From contig NZ_CP045740.1 of assembly GCF_009650765.1 (NCBI RefSeq), forward strand, positions 1,240,001-1,304,000: a stretch of DNA of 64,000 bases, given 5' to 3'. This stretch comes from Streptomyces sp. SUK 48 (GTDB lineage: Bacteria > Actinomycetota > Actinomycetes > Streptomycetales > Streptomycetaceae). A program made the translations under genes and the position numbers. This document shows positions 52,643 through 60,906 of this stretch, piece after piece; the stretch's first letter is position 1; every line of letters starts with the position of its first letter. Under the pieces are notes generated by a model. The model saw only the letters and a list, made by a program, of their open reading frames with translations. It searched no databases and was not told the origin of the DNA.

Positions 52643-52977
52643 GGCCGCCCCGGGGAGAAGCTCCCGCCACGCCGCTCACGACGACGGCGTGGGGGCCGTA
52701 CTCGCGGTAACGGATGCCGAGGGGGCCTTCCGGCGTATCTTCCTCGGCCGGGGCTTCTTGACCCGATATGCGAGGTCTACCCTGCTCGCACGGCCGGCCG
52801 CCGGGGGGGGGAGAGCCGGGCTTCGCTTCCCCTGCGGCACGCGGTGCGCGACACCTTGCCACGGAGGCGTTCGGACATGGCACTCCTGAACCGGCTCACG
52901 GCCGACGAACCCAACCGGGCCGGTCGGCGTGCGGGGTCGGCCCCGGGGGGGATGTACGCGGGCCGTTCGTCCGGCCT

Positions 52978-53091
52978 CGGTCGCGCCGTTTGACTCCGGT
53001 CGCACCGTCCGGCCCCGGTCACGTCGTCCGACTCCGGTCGCGCCGTCCGTCCTCGGTCGCGCCGTCCGGCCCCGGTCGCGTGTTCGGGCGT
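52978..53091. repeat. 19-bp tandem repeat, six units
   Basis: CGGTCGCGCCGTCCG-like units begin at 52978, 52997, 53016, 53035, 53054 and 53073, always 19 bp apart, with a few substitutions per unit. Since 19 is not a multiple of three the reading frame changes in each unit, so the tract is probably non-coding. Confidence 0.9.
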
Positions 53092-53099
53092 TCGAAGCC

Positions 53100-53318
53100 G
53101 GTCACCAGGCCGGTCACCGGGGCCGTGGCGACGCCGGTCACAGGGCCAGTGGAGCAGCCGATCGCGAGGCCGGTCCCCAGACCCGTGGCACAGCCGATCG
53201 CGAAGCCGGACGCGAGACCCGTGGCGCAGCCGGACGCGAACCCGGTCGCCAGACCTGTGGCGCAGCCGGACACGAGACCTGTGGCCCAGCCGGACACGAA
53301 CCCGGCCCCCAGACCTGT
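53100..53318. repeat. 12-bp-period repeat tract
   Basis: Repeats with core AGACCCGTGGCGCAGCCG recur at 53179, 53215, 53251, 53275 and 53311, spaced by multiples of 12. In the P450 frame they would encode PVAQPDARPVAQ-like proline repeats and on the other strand Gly-rich ATGLASG repeats. Neither reading looks like a real gene. Confidence 0.8.
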
Positions 53319-53489
53319 GCGGGAGAAGACCGTGACCGCTCGCCGCTCACCTCTCACGGCCGCGGTCCGCCGGCCCGGACCGCCGCCGGGCCGGGCGCTC
53401 GGGCCCGGCCGGGGGCGGCTGCGGGCTCCGGCGGCGCGGGGCGACCGCATCGCGCCGCCCTCGCCGTCCCCCGGCGCCCGCCCCGTCCC

Positions 53490-53543
53490 CACCGCCCCCA
53501 CCGCCCTCACCGCCCCCACCGCCCTCACCGCCCTCACCGCCCC
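53490..53543. repeat. 9-bp tandem repeat, six units
   Basis: Six units of CACCGCCCC / CACCGCCCT in direct succession, differing only in the last base. Strongly skewed to C on this strand. Confidence 0.9.
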
Positions 53544-53790
53544 TGCCGTCCCGCCGACCTCGGGTCCATGCCCACAACAGCGAAGACACCGTCCCCAGCC
53601 CCTGCCCCGGCGGACGGATCGCCCCTGGCCCGGCCCGCCGGGGCAAGCGAGACGGCGACGACGGGACCCACGACGACCGCCACGGCACGGCGGCGCGCCC
53701 GTCGCCGGTCCCTCCCTACCCGCCACGTCCTCCGTACCCGCCCCGCCCTTCCCGTCGCCCTTCCCGGCTCTCCTCGAAGGAGTACTGGCC

Positions 53791-55041
53791 GTGACCGAAG
53801 AGCAGCCTCTCGTCCTCGACCCCACCGGTTCCGACCACCATGCCGAGCACCGGGCGCTGTACGCCCGCGGCGCGGCCACCCCCGTGGACATCCTCGGGGT
53901 GACCGCGTGGTCCGTCTCCGATCCCGACCTCCTGAAGCAGCTCCTGACCCGTGCCTCCGTCTCCAAGGACGCGCGAGCGCACTGGCCGGCCTTCGCCGTC
54001 ACGGTCCCCACCTGGCCACTCGCCCTCTGGGTGGCCGTCGACAACATGTTCACCGCCTACGGCGGCGATCACCGGCGGCTGCGCCGGCTGATCGCACCGG
54101 CCTTCTCGGCCCGCCGTATCGCCGCCCTGACGCCCGTCGTGGAGACCCTGGTCGCCGGCATCCTCGACGAGCTGGCGGCGCTCCCGGCCGGCGAAGTGGT
54201 GGACCTGCGCGAGCGGTTGGCCTACCCGCTGCCGATCGCGGTCATCGGCCGGATGATGGGGCTCTCCGCCGCCCGGTCGAGCGGGCTCCGTACCGTGGTG
54301 GACCGGGTGTTCGCCACCACCCTCTCCGCCGAGGAGGCCACCGCGAACACGGCCGCCCTCTACGGACTGTTCGACGAGTTGATCGCGGAGAAACGCGCCT
54401 CGCCCGGCGACGACATGACCTCGCTGCTGATCGCCACCCGCGACGAGGAGGGCGACGGCGGTTGTCTGACGGACGCCGAACTGCGCGGCACCCTGGTGCT
54501 GATGATCAGCGCCGGCTACGAGACGACCGTCAACGTCATCGACCACGCCGTCACGTCCCTGCTGACCGACCCGGCGCAGCCGGCCCACGTCGACAGCGGC
54601 CGGTGCGGCTGGGACGACGTGGTCGAGGAGACCCTGCGCCACGAGTCCGCCATCAAGCACCTGCCCATGCGCTTCGCGGTCCAGGACATCCCGCTGCCCG
54701 ACGGGAGGACGATCCGGGCCGGGGAAGCGATCCTCGCCTCCTACGCCGCCGCCAACCGCCACCCGGACCGGCACGGCGCGGACGCCGACCGCTTCGACGC
54801 CACCCGGACCACCAAGGACCACCTGGCGTTCGGGCACGGCGTCCACTTCTGCCTCGGTGCCCCGCTCGCCCGCCTCGAAGTCGCCGCCGCCCTACGGCAG
54901 TTGTTCACCCGCTTCCCCGACGTCCGACTCGCGGTGCCCGCCGAGGAGCTGCGACCGCTCCCGACCTTGATCAGCAACGGGCACACGAGCCTGCCCGTCC
55001 GCCTGCGGCCGGTGCCCGCGGGCGGACGGGCGGGGACGTAG
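53791..55041 (+). CDS. cytochrome P450
   Basis: A 416-residue haem monooxygenase. GTG 53791 with GAAGGAG upstream starts MTEEQPLVLDPTGSDHHAEH, typical of bacterial class I P450s. The I-helix is LMISAGYETTVNVIDHAV (~245), ExxR is in VVEETLRHESAIKHLP (~287), and the haem loop is HLAFGHGVHFCLGAPLARLE with the axial Cys (~355). All essential residues are present. No ferredoxin or other biosynthetic gene lies next to it, so the substrate is open. The long open frame upstream is repeat DNA and not part of the enzyme. Confidence 0.92.
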   Translation: MTEEQPLVLDPTGSDHHAEHRALYARGAATPVDILGVTAWSVSDPDLLKQLLTRASVSKDARAHWPAFAVTVPTWPLALWVAVDNMFTAYGGDHRRLRRLIAPAFSARRIAALTPVVETLVAGILDELAALPAGEVVDLRERLAYPLPIAVIGRMMGLSAARSSGLRTVVDRVFATTLSAEEATANTAALYGLFDELIAEKRASPGDDMTSLLIATRDEEGDGGCLTDAELRGTLVLMISAGYETTVNVIDHAVTSLLTDPAQPAHVDSGRCGWDDVVEETLRHESAIKHLPMRFAVQDIPLPDGRTIRAGEAILASYAAANRHPDRHGADADRFDATRTTKDHLAFGHGVHFCLGAPLARLEVAAALRQLFTRFPDVRLAVPAEELRPLPTLISNGHTSLPVRLRPVPAGGRAGT

Positions 55042-55056
55042 ACCGCCCCGGCAGGA

Positions 55057-55821
55057 TCAGCGGGTGGTGTACCCGCCGTTGAGGAAGATCGTCTGGCCGT
55101 TGGCCCACCATCCGTCGGTCAGCAGATGGCGGACCCACGGCACGATGTCGTCGATCTTGGTGAGCTCGCCGTTCATCGCGGAGGACTTGTGGTAGGCGAC
55201 GGAGTCGTCGTCCTCGGCGGGGTAGAAGAACGAGGTGTCCATCGGGCCGGGAGCGATGGCGTTGACCGAGATGTTCCGGCCGAACAGTTCCTTCGACAGG
55301 GCGCGGGTGAAGTGCTCGACCGGGGCCTTGCTGCCCGCGTACACGGAGTACAGGCCGGTGTACGCGGCGAGCAGCGAGGTGACGACCGTGATGATCTTCC
55401 CGCCGTCGTCGATCCGGCGGGCCGCCTCGCGCATCACGAAGAACGCGGCCTTGGAGTTGACCGCGAACATCCGGTCGTACTCCTCCTCGGTGATCTCGGT
55501 GAGCGGTTTCTTCAGCACCATGCCGGCGGTGTTGATGCTGTAGTCGAGCTTGCCGAACCGGTCCAGGACCTCTTCGAAGACCCGCTCCACCTCGGCGACC
55601 TTCGTCAGATCGGCCTGGACGGCGAACGCCTCGCCCGGGCCCGCGTTGATCTGCGCGACGACGTCCTCGGCCTTGGCCCGGGAGGACTCGCTGTTGTAGT
55701 GCACCGCGACCAGGGCACCCTCGGCGCCGAGGGTCGTGCTGATCAGCCCGCCGAGATTGCGGGACGCGCCGCCGACGAAGGCGACCTTGCCGTTGAGCGT
55801 CTTGTCCGGGGTACTGGCCAT
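55057..55821 (-). CDS. SDR family oxidoreductase
   Basis: A 254-residue short-chain dehydrogenase. The cofactor region reads GKVAFVGGASRNLGGLISTT; the normal TGxxxGIG is changed to GGASRNLGG. KLDYSINTAGMVLKKPL has the NAG-like motif. The catalytic Ser is in VVTSLLAAYTGLYSVYAGSK together with Tyr and Lys. The end matches the 3-ketoacyl reductase type (SVNAIAPGPMDTSFF, GQTIFLNGGYTT). The altered cofactor loop resembles SDRs that use NADP with larger sugars or ketoacyl substrates. Convergent with the P450. Confidence 0.88.
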   Translation of the reverse strand: MASTPDKTLNGKVAFVGGASRNLGGLISTTLGAEGALVAVHYNSESSRAKAEDVVAQINAGPGEAFAVQADLTKVAEVERVFEEVLDRFGKLDYSINTAGMVLKKPLTEITEEEYDRMFAVNSKAAFFVMREAARRIDDGGKIITVVTSLLAAYTGLYSVYAGSKAPVEHFTRALSKELFGRNISVNAIAPGPMDTSFFYPAEDDDSVAYHKSSAMNGELTKIDDIVPWVRHLLTDGWWANGQTIFLNGGYTTR

Positions 55822-55975
55822 GACAGCCTCCTGCGGTGTTCCGACGGGGACGGCGGGCCCGGCGGATGCCGCGGCCTTGCCATGCCCATGGACTCACCCG
55901 CACCGGGGGGCGCGCATCTCGAACGATCCCCGGGAACGACCGAGGGCCGTCTCGGAAAGCATCCGAAACCGGCCC

Positions 55976-56000
55976 TGATCTACGACTCTTACGAGTCGGG
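55976..56000. other. left direct repeat of an integrated island (att-like)
   Basis: These 25 bases, ending ACTCTTACGAGTCGGG, are identical to 63483-63507, where they run into the 3' end of tRNA-Pro. Similarity extends about 14 bp further left with one gap (TCCGAAACCG ...). Just before it, 55932-55975 forms an imperfect hairpin like a tRNA terminator (AGGGCCGTCTCGG / CCGAAACCGGCCCT), but no tRNA follows. This is the arrangement left by site-specific insertion at the tRNA-Pro 3' flank. Confidence 0.65.
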
Positions 56001-57090
56001 TGGATGAGGCGCGCAGTAGGCTCCGCCGGGCACTTGTCGGGCACACCGTGCGGTCCCCAAGTGGTCCCCAGGCTGTCCCCGCAGAACCCTGTGACAGAAC
56101 CCCGACCTCGCCGCGCTCACGCCAGGCCGACGTCACCGCTCCACCGACCGCTCGCTCACCCGTACGGCGGCCGCGACCATAGCTCTTTCGGCGCCGATCA
56201 GCCCGCACCCTGTACATATCTCCATCCCCATGAACGACCGGAGCCGGCAGGTCGCCGCGCAGGCACACGGGTCTGCTCCTCGATCCGCCATTTGCGGGCT
56301 TCCAGCAGGGGCGCCACGAACCACCCGGTCCCCACCGTTGTAACCAGCGATGCCGCCAGCGCGAGCCCCGACGTCTCCAGCGACCCCGGTTCAGTCGGCA
56401 TGCCCACCCCTCTCTGGTCCGCCCCAGCGGAACACCATGCAGGGGGTGGAAGTCCGTCACCCCGTGTTGCGGACAATTGCGACCGGCACAGATCACGACA
56501 ACTCGCACCTGACAGGGCGCCCCGAGGCTGTCGTCGATCAGGGAGTCGCTTTGCTGAGCCCATCCGCCCTCATACCGGATCTTCACCACTGTTGACGCTG
56601 CGATCAAGATTCGCGCACCGACCACTGGTCCCCAGAGCTGGCCCCCACGTCAACTGCCCTCGCCGGACAGGTACGGCGAGCGGGTCTACGGGCGCTCCGC
56701 CGAGGTGCGCCAATAGTCGGCGAGCATCTCCCCCGGCCAGACCGGCAGCCGGTTGATTCAGGCGCCGATGGTTGCGGTGAACGAAGGTTCCGGTCGCCGG
56801 CCACCGCGAGTTGCCCGCAGGCTGCGGGCGTGGAGCTGGACATCTCCCGGATATGCCAGGTCGAACCGCTCGCCCCCACGTGCCGGACAGCGGTCACAAC
56901 GTCGCGGTTGCTCGCCCAGGCCGACGCCGAATGCGACCTGGACTGGGTCGTCGCGGTCGACCTGGAGGACCAGGAGGATGCCCGGGGCGGTGAGGCGGGG
57001 CTCTCATGGGCGGTCGAGGACCTCTCGGCGGTGCGGCGCGGGCCGTGGTTCGGGTGGGCACTCGCGGCACTGCGCGACGGGGTCACGCGC
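56001..57090. other. left part of island, degenerate sequence
   Basis: About 1.1 kb with only gene fragments. One leftward fragment at 56198-56401 is listed separately. In the + frame near 56860-56960 the reading TTSRLLAQADAECDLDWVVA has the flavour of an IS-type transposase segment but stops being recognisable on both sides. Codon bias is weak throughout, unlike the rest of the window. Confidence 0.4.
56198..56401 (-). pseudogene. N-terminal fragment of a small membrane protein
   Basis: The ATG at 56401 begins MPTEPGSLETSGLALAASLV, then TTVGTGWFVAPLLEARKWRI, which is a single membrane helix followed by a charged stretch. This is typical of the start of a common streptomycete hypothetical family. 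After EEQTRV the sequence becomes Arg/Gly low-complexity and stops, so the cytoplasmic domain is lost or frameshifted. Confidence 0.4.
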
Positions 57091-57130
57091 CTATGGACAG
57101 ATGATCTCTGTACAGATAATCTGTCCATAG
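57091..57130. promoter_or_regulatory. double palindromic operator for the SRPBCC-MarR operon
   Basis: Outer arms CTATGGACAGAT (57091-57102) and ATCTGTCCATAG (57119-57130) are a perfect 12-bp inverted repeat. Inside, ACAGATAATCTGT (57112-57124) is a second perfect palindrome that shares the right arm, and CTGTACAG lies between. ACAGAT half-sites repeat on both strands. It sits 25 bp before the start of 57155 and is AT-rich for this genome. Most likely it is the binding site of the MarR regulator encoded by the second gene. Confidence 0.75.
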
Positions 57131-57154
57131 ATCATCAAGACGAGGAGAACACTC

Positions 57155-57571
57155 ATGTGGGACTACGAGCACAGCATCGAGACCAGCGCCACCCCCGAGG
57201 CGATCTGGCGGGTCTGGGCCGACGTCGAGAACTGGGGCACCTGGAACGCCGAGATCGAGAAGATCGAAATTAATGGCCCGTTCGCGGCAGGCACGCAGAT
57301 CACGATGACGCCGCCCGGGGACGACCCGGTACTGCTGCTCATCGCCGAGGCGGTCGAAGACGAACTGTTCGTCGACGAGGCCAGATTCAACGGCCTGCTG
57401 CTGCGCACCACCCACCGCATCGACCGGATCGACCAAGACCGGATCCGGGTGGTGTACCGGATGGAGATCACCGGTGCCGGCGCCGACGAGGTCGGCCCGC
57501 AGATCGGCCCGGGCATCACCGCCGACTGGCCCGACACGATGGCCGCGCTGGTCAAGCTGGCTCTGCGCTGA
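57155..57571 (+). CDS. SRPBCC family (polyketide cyclase/START-like) protein
   Basis: A 138-residue small ligand-binding protein with the helix-grip fold: MWDYEHSIETSATPEAIWRV at the start, WGTWNAEIEKIEINGPF and TMTPPGDDPVLLLIAEAVED in the middle, and LVKLALR in the last helix. GAGGAG precedes the ATG. The stop overlaps the MarR start (TGATG), so they form an operon controlled by the palindromic operator upstream. Function may be binding or detoxifying a small hydrophobic molecule that the MarR protein senses. Confidence 0.82.
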   Translation: MWDYEHSIETSATPEAIWRVWADVENWGTWNAEIEKIEINGPFAAGTQITMTPPGDDPVLLLIAEAVEDELFVDEARFNGLLLRTTHRIDRIDQDRIRVVYRMEITGAGADEVGPQIGPGITADWPDTMAALVKLALR

Positions 57572-57999
57572 TGCCCCTCAGCCCCAGCGACAGCCCCGGA
57601 TTCCTGCTGTGGCACGCCACCCTGCGCTGGCAGCGTGACATCTCCACGGCTCTGGCCCCACTCGATCTCACCCATGTGCAGTTCGTGCTGCTCGCCTGCG
57701 CCTGGTGGCTCAACACCCAGGGCGAGCATCCCAACCAACTGGCTCTCGCCCGCCAAGCCGGCACCGACGTCAAGATGACCTCCCAGGTACTACGCACCCT
57801 GGAACACAAAGGACTCATCGAGCGTGCAGTCGACCCGGCCGACACCCGCGCCAAACGACTGCGCGTCACCGACGCCGGCGCCGACCTGGCCCCACGCGCG
57901 ATTGCCGCCGTCGAGCACGCCGACGCGCGGTTCTTCCAGCCGGTGCCCCTCGACAAGGCGATAACCCTTCTCGGCCGCCTGGCGCATCCCGAATCCTGA
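57571..57999 (+). CDS. MarR family transcriptional regulator
   Basis: A 142-residue winged-helix regulator. LDLTHVQFVLLACAWWLN is helix 2, LARQAGTDVKMTSQVLRTLE the recognition helix region (~60-80), and LIERAVDPADTRAKRLRVTD the wing. Typical size for MarR. The start overlaps the preceding stop (TGATG). Likely autoregulates through the double palindrome at 57091-57130 and is released by a small ligand. Confidence 0.87.
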   Translation: MPLSPSDSPGFLLWHATLRWQRDISTALAPLDLTHVQFVLLACAWWLNTQGEHPNQLALARQAGTDVKMTSQVLRTLEHKGLIERAVDPADTRAKRLRVTDAGADLAPRAIAAVEHADARFFQPVPLDKAITLLGRLAHPES

Positions 58000-58201
58000 A
58001 GCACCCTCACCGACAACCACAGAAGTCCTTGAAGCAGGCCAGGCAGGCGCCGGGTTACGCGGCCCACACCGAACCGCGCGGCGGCGGCACCGCTTTTTTT
58101 CGCCGCCGGCTTCCCGCCGCCCGCATTCTTTTTCGCCGCCTGCGCCGACTCAGGGGCGCGACCAGCCGGTCGGGCAACAACCTCCCCACCCCGTGGGCTG
58201 C

Positions 58202-58717
58202 CTAGGCGCTGCGCGGCCGGCGCCCGGACGTCTTCCTCGCGGTCGTCTTCTCCTTGGTCACGGTCTTCCGGACCGGCTGCCTCTTGGCGGACATCTTCTT
58301 CTTCGTTGCCGGCAGCTCATGCACCTCGGCCGGCCCGGTGTCCTCGCCACGGGACGCCTCGGCCTTCGTCACCGACTCCTGCAAGGCGGCCGTCAGGTCG
58401 AGCACCCGGGCAGGCTGCTCCGGCTCGGGCGCCTTTGGCAAGGGCTCCTCCTCGCGCTTGGCCTCGATGATCTCGGCGACCGCCTCGGGGTAACGGTCGT
58501 GGAACTCGGGGCCCTCCAGCTCGTCGACGGTCATGGTGTCCACCGGGGCGAGCGCGCCCTCGACCTCCTCGTCGGACACCCGGACCGGCGGCGGCAGCAG
58601 CTCGGCGGGGTCGCGGATCTCGTCCGGCCAGCGCATCGCGTGCAGGACCAGGGCTTCGTCCTTCACCCTCAGCAGCCCGAGTCGCTCGCGGCCGCTCCAG
58701 GTGATGTCGGCCCTTCG
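58202..58717 (-). pseudogene. C-terminal part of NHEJ protein Ku
   Basis: The frame reads ITWSGRERLGLLRVKDEALV, then LHAMRWPDEIRDPAELLPPP and DELEGPEFHDRYPEAVAEII, all typical of the end of the bacterial Ku core. A Lys/Arg-rich tail (KKKMSAKRQPVRKTVTKEKT) follows and ends normally. Upstream of about 58717 there is an in-frame stop and no Ku sequence, so the N-terminal ~170 residues that form the DNA ring are missing. An internal GTG (58666) could still start a 154-residue product. It cannot act as Ku. No LigD gene is nearby. Confidence 0.75.
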
Positions 58718-58863
58718 TCACGCATAAGTGCTCTCTGCCCGAGCCCGGACCGCTCAGGCCGCGACCGGCGTACGGGCTGCGGCGGACGCGTCAGCTCCCT
58801 GTCAGGGGCTCGTGTCACTCTCTTTCACGTGAACGGCCCAGGACACCACGGGCCGGGAACAAG

Positions 58864-58960
58864 GGAGAGGTGCCCGGAGTGGTTGATCGGGGACCAGCGA
58901 GCACGCCTCAAGGTCGGATCCCTCCGGGGGTCCACGCAGGTTCGAATCCTGCCCTCTCCG
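58864..58960 (+). other. class-II tRNA-like sequence with abnormal anticodon arm
   Basis: The acceptor GGAGAGG pairs with CCTCTCC (58953-58959) with discriminator G. TGCCCGGAGTGGTTGATCGG resembles the tRNA-Ser D arm, and GCAGG-TTCGAAT-CCTGC is a perfect T arm. GGATCCC / GGGGGTCC makes a long variable arm. The expected 5-bp anticodon stem with a 7-nt loop cannot be formed; the best stem is GACC / GGTC with a 16-nt loop. It is followed by a perfect 17-bp terminator. It is probably a damaged serine-type tRNA or a tRNA-derived att site. Confidence 0.6.
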
Positions 58961-58965
58961 CATCG

Positions 58966-59007
58966 CAGCACGCCGCTCACCGAAGAGACCCGGTGAGCGG
59001 CGTGCTG
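58966..59007. terminator. 17-bp perfect hairpin terminator
   Basis: CAGCACGCCGCTCACCG pairs perfectly with CGGTGAGCGGCGTGCTG around an 8-nt loop. It lies 6 bp after the tRNA-like sequence and just downstream of the leftward HNH remnant, serving either direction. Confidence 0.9.
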
Positions 59008-59025
59008 ATGCCGTGCGGTTCTTCG

Positions 59026-59415
59026 GTTGGTGCAGGTGTCCCGCATGGACGACAGGGCCGACTTCTCCTTGTCGGTGGTGGTCAGCTTCCAGATGGACTT
59101 GATGTGCGTGTAGTCCTCGGCGTACGTGCACCAGAACGTCCTGTTCGTGGGCTTCCAGTCGGCCGGCCCACTGTCGGACTTCGAGCTGTTGGACGACTCC
59201 GACGCGATCAGCAGCTGCGGGTCCTTCAGATCGTTGCCGAACGCCTTGCGCTGGTCCGCGGTCCAGGCGTCGGAGCGCCACGCCTCGGCGAGGGGGACCA
59301 TGTGGTCGATGGTGGTCTTCGCGACATCGGTGACGGTGGTGTCGTCGTACACGGAGTACCAGCTGCCGGAGGAGGGCTGGCAGCTGTCGGGCTTGTCCTG
59401 GACGTTCTTGCCGTC
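59026..59415 (-). pseudogene. HNH endonuclease domain remnant (secreted-type, GmrSD C-terminal-like)
   Basis: The frame DGKNVQDKPDSCQPSSGSWY, then TIDHMVPLAEAWRSDAWTAD, LLIASESSNSSKSDSGPADW and MRDTCTN matches the HNH family of secreted streptomycete nucleases. The catalytic IDHMVPLAEAW and the Asn/Lys residues are intact. The 5' end, including signal peptide, is replaced by the DUF3761 fragment. The 3' stop is lost, so the frame would read on into the tRNA-like region. Not expected to be functional. Confidence 0.72.
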
Positions 59416-59451
59416 ACGAGCGACTACGTCCGGCACACCACCGCAACGTGC

Positions 59452-59583
59452 GGCTGGACGCACCGCCAAAAGCCCCGGGACACATACGAGACCGCCAAGT
59501 GCAAGGACGCTGCCCTGTCCTGCTCCCGGCACTCCCAGGGCACCTGCTCCCACCACCACGGCGTCCGCCACTGGTTCGAGTAA
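59452..59583 (+). pseudogene. C-terminal fragment of a DUF3761-type secreted protein
   Basis: The + frame ends ETAKCKDAALSCSRHSQGTC followed by SHHHGVRHWFE and a stop. The C...C...H..GTCSHHxGV pattern is that of DUF3761. There is no signal peptide or start in this frame; upstream sequence belongs to the HNH remnant on the other strand. The junction between the two fragments is at about 59415-59450. Confidence 0.6.
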
Positions 59584-59787
59584 CCCACACACGCCGCGGA
59601 CGGCCCGGAGGCGGTCTGCGGCGAGCAGCACATCATGTGGTGTGGCGCCGCGTCGGCACCTACAACGTCTCACCGGCCCGTGCGGATTGTCTGCCGGCTG
59701 CGTTCTGGCGTGCGGCAGGGTCACTCCTCACCGACACCCCTGGTTTTGGTTCCTGGGAGTCGGAGTCGCGGCTGGGCGAGCCGTGGA

Positions 59788-60321
59788 TCAGGACGACGGG
59801 GTGATCGCCGTCGGGGTCTCCTCCTGGGCGGGTTCACCACGGCCGATGGTCATGGACCAATGCACGGAGGAGGGAGCCTCGACGGAGACGACGCCGCCGC
59901 GGTCCGCTCCGCTGACACCCACCTGGTTGTACGTGGTGCTGACTTGGTCGGCGAGACACTCCAGTGGGAAGGAGACGTGCACCGACTGCACGGCGACCTT
60001 GACCGTGCCGGCACCTCGGCACCGCACCGCGACGATCAGGGCGTCACCTTTCCTACCCTTGCCGAATTCGATGCTGGCGTTCCCGACCGTCGCGTTCTGG
60101 CGGCCGGCGAGCGTCTCATCCGCGTCCAGCTCCGGAGGCACCTGCACCGAGGGCTGTGTGCTGCTGCCTGCAGCGGCTGTCGTGCCCGCCGAGGTCGGGG
60201 TAGATGAAAGGGCCGACGGGGAGGACTTGCCGGCCCCGGTGTGATCCGTGGTGCAGCCGGTGAGCGCAACGAGCAGCACTGTTCCCGCGACGCTCATGCC
60301 TGCGAGGTTTCGATGGGACAT
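59788..60321 (-). CDS. lipoprotein of unknown function (DUF4232-like size)
   Basis: A 177-residue exported lipoprotein. MSHRNLAGMSVAGTVLLVAL ends in the lipobox LTGC (Cys at ~23). A Ser/Thr/Ala-rich spacer (~24-60) leads to a beta-rich domain: GRQNATVGNASIEFGKGRKG, ALIVAVRCRGAGTVKVAVQS, FPLECLADQVSTTYNQVGVS and VHWSMTIGRGEP, with two Cys that may form a disulfide. I do not recognise the family with certainty. Its start lies 2 bp after the stop of the upstream frameshifted gene, so it was part of an operon. RBS lies within that gene's end (GGGAGAGC). Confidence 0.7.
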   Translation of the reverse strand: MSHRNLAGMSVAGTVLLVALTGCTTDHTGAGKSSPSALSSTPTSAGTTAAAGSSTQPSVQVPPELDADETLAGRQNATVGNASIEFGKGRKGDALIVAVRCRGAGTVKVAVQSVHVSFPLECLADQVSTTYNQVGVSGADRGGVVSVEAPSSVHWSMTIGRGEPAQEETPTAITPSS

Positions 60322-60322
60322 G

Positions 60323-60744
60323 TCAGCTCTCCCAGATGGCCCAGCCCACGCGGCGCGGCGTGTAGATGGTCGAGTTCTTCTTCGTGCCGTAGCAGTTGTA
60401 GTACGTGTATTGGCTGTAGCCGTAGGACTTGAGCCGGAAGACGCCATAGCGGGCGTAGGTCGTCTTACGTGTCGGCGTGTCCACGCTGATGGTGTTACCG
60501 ACCACTGACGGGCCGACGGCAGGCTGGCTTCTGCGTCCTCGCCGGCGGACGGAGCAGGTGCGGGAGTGTCGGAAACGCCGCCCTTCACGAGATCGGTCTC
60601 CTCCGGCTGGTCCGGCGGGGCCGTAGCGACGGTGGAGTCGGTATTCGCCGGGGGCACTTCCTCCGCCGAGGCTGGTCCCCTCCGGCGAGGAGGGCGACGG
60701 TCACAGCGATCCGAGGGAAGCAGTTTTAGCCATGCGTATGACAC
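60323..60744 (-). pseudogene. secreted-type protein gene with frameshift
   Basis: Two frames seem to form one protein. The 5' frame has a Pro/Thr-rich linker (EEVPPANTDSTVATAPPDQP, EETDLVKGGVSDTPAPAPSA). From about 60515 the convincing part is in another frame: VVGNTISVDTPTRKTTYARY and GVFRLKSYGYSQYTYYNCYG, ending RRVGWAIWES. The end is rich in Tyr and unlike chromosomal neighbours in composition. A GTG at 60505 would allow a 60-residue product. No family recognised. It abuts the lipoprotein gene. Confidence 0.45.
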
Positions 60745-60906
60745 TCACTCCTGTGATGACGGGACGCGATCCGCTGCCCACGGACGGCTCCCATGATGAT
60801 CACAGCACTGATGGCGGACGCCTAAATTCCGCCCCGATCGATCCGGCTGCCCCTGGTACGGTGCCGGCCCAGCGTCGTAACAGGAGCAACCGATCGAGCG
60901 GGACTC

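Larger units (their letters stand above)
52643..53790. other. 1.1-kb region of short tandem repeats without a supported gene
   Basis: The frame of the downstream P450 stays open through this stretch, but codon use and the 19-bp repeat period argue against coding. A possible small ORF at 52877 (MALLNRLTADEPNRAGRRAG, 39 residues, good GGAGG) ends in the first repeat block. It may be the stump of a gene interrupted by the repeats. Three different repeat families follow and are listed separately. The stretch 53560-53790 contains the P450 promoter/RBS region (GAAGGAG before 53791). Confidence 0.5.

Noticed and set aside
52768..53790. Extension of the P450 frame upstream giving a 757-residue protein with PVAQPD repeats
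   Set aside because: P450 homology and a good RBS begin at 53791; the 19-bp repeat period and poor codon bias upstream argue against translation.
56830..57090. Transposase gene in the left part of the island
   Set aside because: Only a ~30-residue stretch is suggestive (LLAQADAECDLDWVVA); no catalytic DDE pattern, ends or start can be seen.
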